A stretch of 32,634 bases of DNA, taken from the NCBI GenBank assembly GCA_001969505.1, contig LSSK01000122.1:1-32634 (forward strand). The letters run 5' to 3'. The notes below the pieces were generated by a model. The model saw only the letters and a program-made list of their open reading frames with translations. It searched no databases and was not told the DNA's origin. How positions within the stretch are numbered: the first letter of the stretch is position 1; each line of letters opens with the position of its first letter. Shown piece by piece: positions 30,558-32,634 of this stretch. The position numbers were made by a program, and so were the translations under genes. This DNA comes from Zancudomyces culisetae. Taxonomy: Eukaryota; Kickxellomycota; Harpellomycetes; Harpellales; Legeriomycetaceae.

Positions 30558-32634
30558 ATGTTATTTCCAACTCACTTGAAGCCTGCTGAGCCAAACACAG
30601 CAACATCACTGGAAAATGAGCGCAGGAAAGCGACTTTTTCTCCAAACGAGATGGAGACATTTGTTTTTGGCAAAAAAAAACTGGAAACTAGGGAAAAACT
30701 TTTGAAAATGATGCGCGCCGAACCAGAAATTTTTGGCATGGAGAACTTTTACCACTTAAGCAGAGTGGAAAAATTGGATCATTGTTTCAAGCAGGAACTT
30801 CGCTTGGTTCAGCTATTGAGGTATGTGCATCACTTTTGTTTATTTTTTCCTGTTCAGCATTTTCCTTTTTATAGGAGGCACACTAGTATTTTATTATTTA
30901 AAAATATGTATAGTCTCGGTAAGCCTAAACTTATTCGATATTCATAAATATCATAGAGAAGGAACCATTACAAAGGAAGATATCATGGCATTTAGCGGGT
31001 CATTTGGACCTCAAGGACCAGTAAGCCTCTAAACTTGTCAATATTTGTATGCAAAAAAAACATTTTGAATACTTTGTAATACGATTATGATTATTAATAT
31101 TTTTTTAGTACGATCTTACCAGAGGAATGTTTATTCCAACACTTGAGAAACAGGGTACAGAAGAACAAAAAGAGGTATTTTTGAAGCCGGCTCTGGATTA
31201 CAGAATCATTGGGTGTTATGCACAAACTGAAATGGGCCATGGTTCAAATATCAGATCGTTAGAGACCACTGCAACCTTTGTCGAGGAAACTGACGAGTTT
31301 GAAATAAACTCGCCAACATTGACGTCAACAAAGTGGTGGATAGGATCACTTGGAATTTCGTCCACCCATGCTTGTGTAATTGCCCAGCTTATCGTGAAAG
31401 GAAAAAACTATGGAATATTCCCATTTGTGGTACCTATCAGATCTACAGTTGATCATAAACCATTCCCTGGAGTTACAGTCGGCGATATTGGTCCCAAATT
31501 TGGATTCAATACGATGGATAATGGCTTTTTGAGTCTGGATAGAGTTAGAATACCACGCTTTAATCTGTTGCAACGATACATTACTGTTTCAAGAAATGGA
31601 GCAGTTACACGTCCAAAAAACATTGACCCAAGAGTTACGTATGGAACTATGGTCGAGGTAAGAGCACATATAGCCTCAAATATGGGCGAAAAGCTTGCAA
31701 AGGCTGTAACAGTGGCAACCAGGTACACTGCTGTTCGTAGACAGTTTGGAGAGGCAGGAAAGCCAGAAACACCAGTACTGGACTACGGAATTGTTCAATA
31801 TCGTTTAATTCCGTTGTTGGCCAAAGCATATGCCATGCTGGGTATGTCAGTAGAGTTTTTTGAACAATATATAAAGTGCACAGCCGCCATTGCCTCTGGT
31901 GATTTTAGTTTATTGAAAGAAATGCACGCTGTAAGCTGCGGATTGAAGCGATGGTCATCCGAGACAGCTGTGTATGGAGTAGATACATGCCGTCACTTGT
32001 GTGGAGGACACGGATTCTCACAGTTCTCAGGATTGAACGAGTTTTTTACTGATATCTATCCCAACATTATTTGGGAGGGAGATAACTATGTATTGGCACA
32101 GCAAACAACAAAGTATTTGGTAAAGGCTGCCAACGGTGTCTCTAAAGGCGAAGAAGTAGAAAAAAATGACACAACAAATGTAATGAGACAGTTTGCAAAT
32201 AATGGAGCATCGAATAAGGGGGCGTACTCATGGAATAACCTTAGCTCAAAACAAGTTGCTAACAACAACTCAGTTCTTCTTGACATACTGGCATATAGAT
32301 TTGTATGTATGGTAAACAACATGACAGAAAGAATTCACGTCAAAGGTGAAAGCTTTGAGGATCTACTCGTTACCTCACAGCAGGTTTGTACAGCTCATTC
32401 CGAATACATTGTGTGTCTGTATTTCAGCAGGTTTATCAATAGACTTCCCTCAAACTCACCACTGAGACCAGTATTGGACCTGTTGTTTGCTGTTTCTGCA
32501 CTGTCATTCCTAACCAGAAACACTGGTGAATTGTACTCGCTACCAGAGTCCGGCCAAATAACATCACAACTTGTCACTGATCTTGAGAGCGAGTATCTGG
32601 AGAAAATCAAGTTGCTCAGACCTCAGGCTGTACC
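30558..32634 (+). CDS. Acyl-CoA oxidase, peroxisomal (right paralog, 3' end beyond window)
   Basis: Same enzyme family as the left-edge gene. Exons: 30558-30820, 30957-31020, and 31109 to the window edge, with introns of 136 and 88 nt joining in phases 2 and 0. About 617 residues are visible. Motifs: YAQTEMGHGSN, TSTKWWIG, PFPGVTVGDIGPKFG, VRRQFG, CGGHGFSQFSG and IWEGDNYVLAQQ with the catalytic Glu. The first exon has the same length (263 nt) and similar sequence (ENERRKATFSPNEM, RAEPEIFG) as that of the left paralog. The second intron, between GP and YDLTRG, has no counterpart there. A non-productive frame runs through intron 1 and should not be taken as coding. Substrate chain length cannot be told from sequence. 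Confidence 0.95.

Noticed and set aside
30823-31032. 69-codon plus-strand frame
   Set aside because: It reads through intron 1 of the right acyl-CoA oxidase gene; only its last part overlaps the true exon.

Overview
This is a eukaryotic nuclear window, very AT-rich, with genes on both strands and short spliceosomal introns. Most introns I could place are about 45-180 nt with GT...AG ends. The gene set (acyl-CoA oxidases, Rrb1, Mpp10, Rpt5, a COX24/mS38-type mitoribosomal protein, a WDR68-type WD40 protein) fits a compact fungal genome. The AT bias and a LINE-like relic make me lean towards an early-diverging (zygomycete-type) fungus. That lineage is inference; nothing here proves it. The assembly is a draft: one run of N (18792-18915) has identical sequence on both sides.

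Left part (1-9.3 kb). A peroxisomal acyl-CoA oxidase gene runs off the left edge (minus). After about 1.4 kb without genes comes a five-exon gene for a small type I ER membrane protein (signal peptide, one membrane helix, KxKxx tail). It is followed by a five-exon WDR68/DCAF7-type WD40 gene, both plus. Converging on it is MPP10 (minus), a U3 snoRNP processome subunit.

Middle (9.3-22.3 kb). This holds what looks like a decayed ALG7-type gene (minus), RRB1 (minus, ribosomal protein L3 chaperone) and a small multi-span membrane protein. An accessory block follows. Two near-identical 0.5 kb direct repeats (15905-16418 and 21117-21642) flank a LINE-like relic, a gene for a secreted, basic, cysteine-rich protein that is broken by the assembly gap, and a decayed unknown gene.

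Right part (22.3 kb-end). RPT5 (26S proteasome ATPase) and a tail-anchored TPR protein lie on plus. A telobox-type Myb gene, a ZRANB3-like HNH gene (possibly one gene together) and the mitoribosomal mS38 gene lie on minus. A second acyl-CoA oxidase gene runs off the right edge (plus). The two oxidase genes are paralogs pointing outwards from the window, with first coding exons of identical length.

Functional themes are ribosome production (MPP10, RRB1, mS38), proteolysis and co-chaperone functions (RPT5, TPR protein), and peroxisomal beta-oxidation. No bacterial-type system, CRISPR array, tRNA or rRNA was seen. The observations most worth a second look are the possible HNH-telobox fusion, the secreted cysteine-rich protein with its gap-flanking duplication, the direct repeats around it, the ALG7 relic and the Rpt5 C-terminus.
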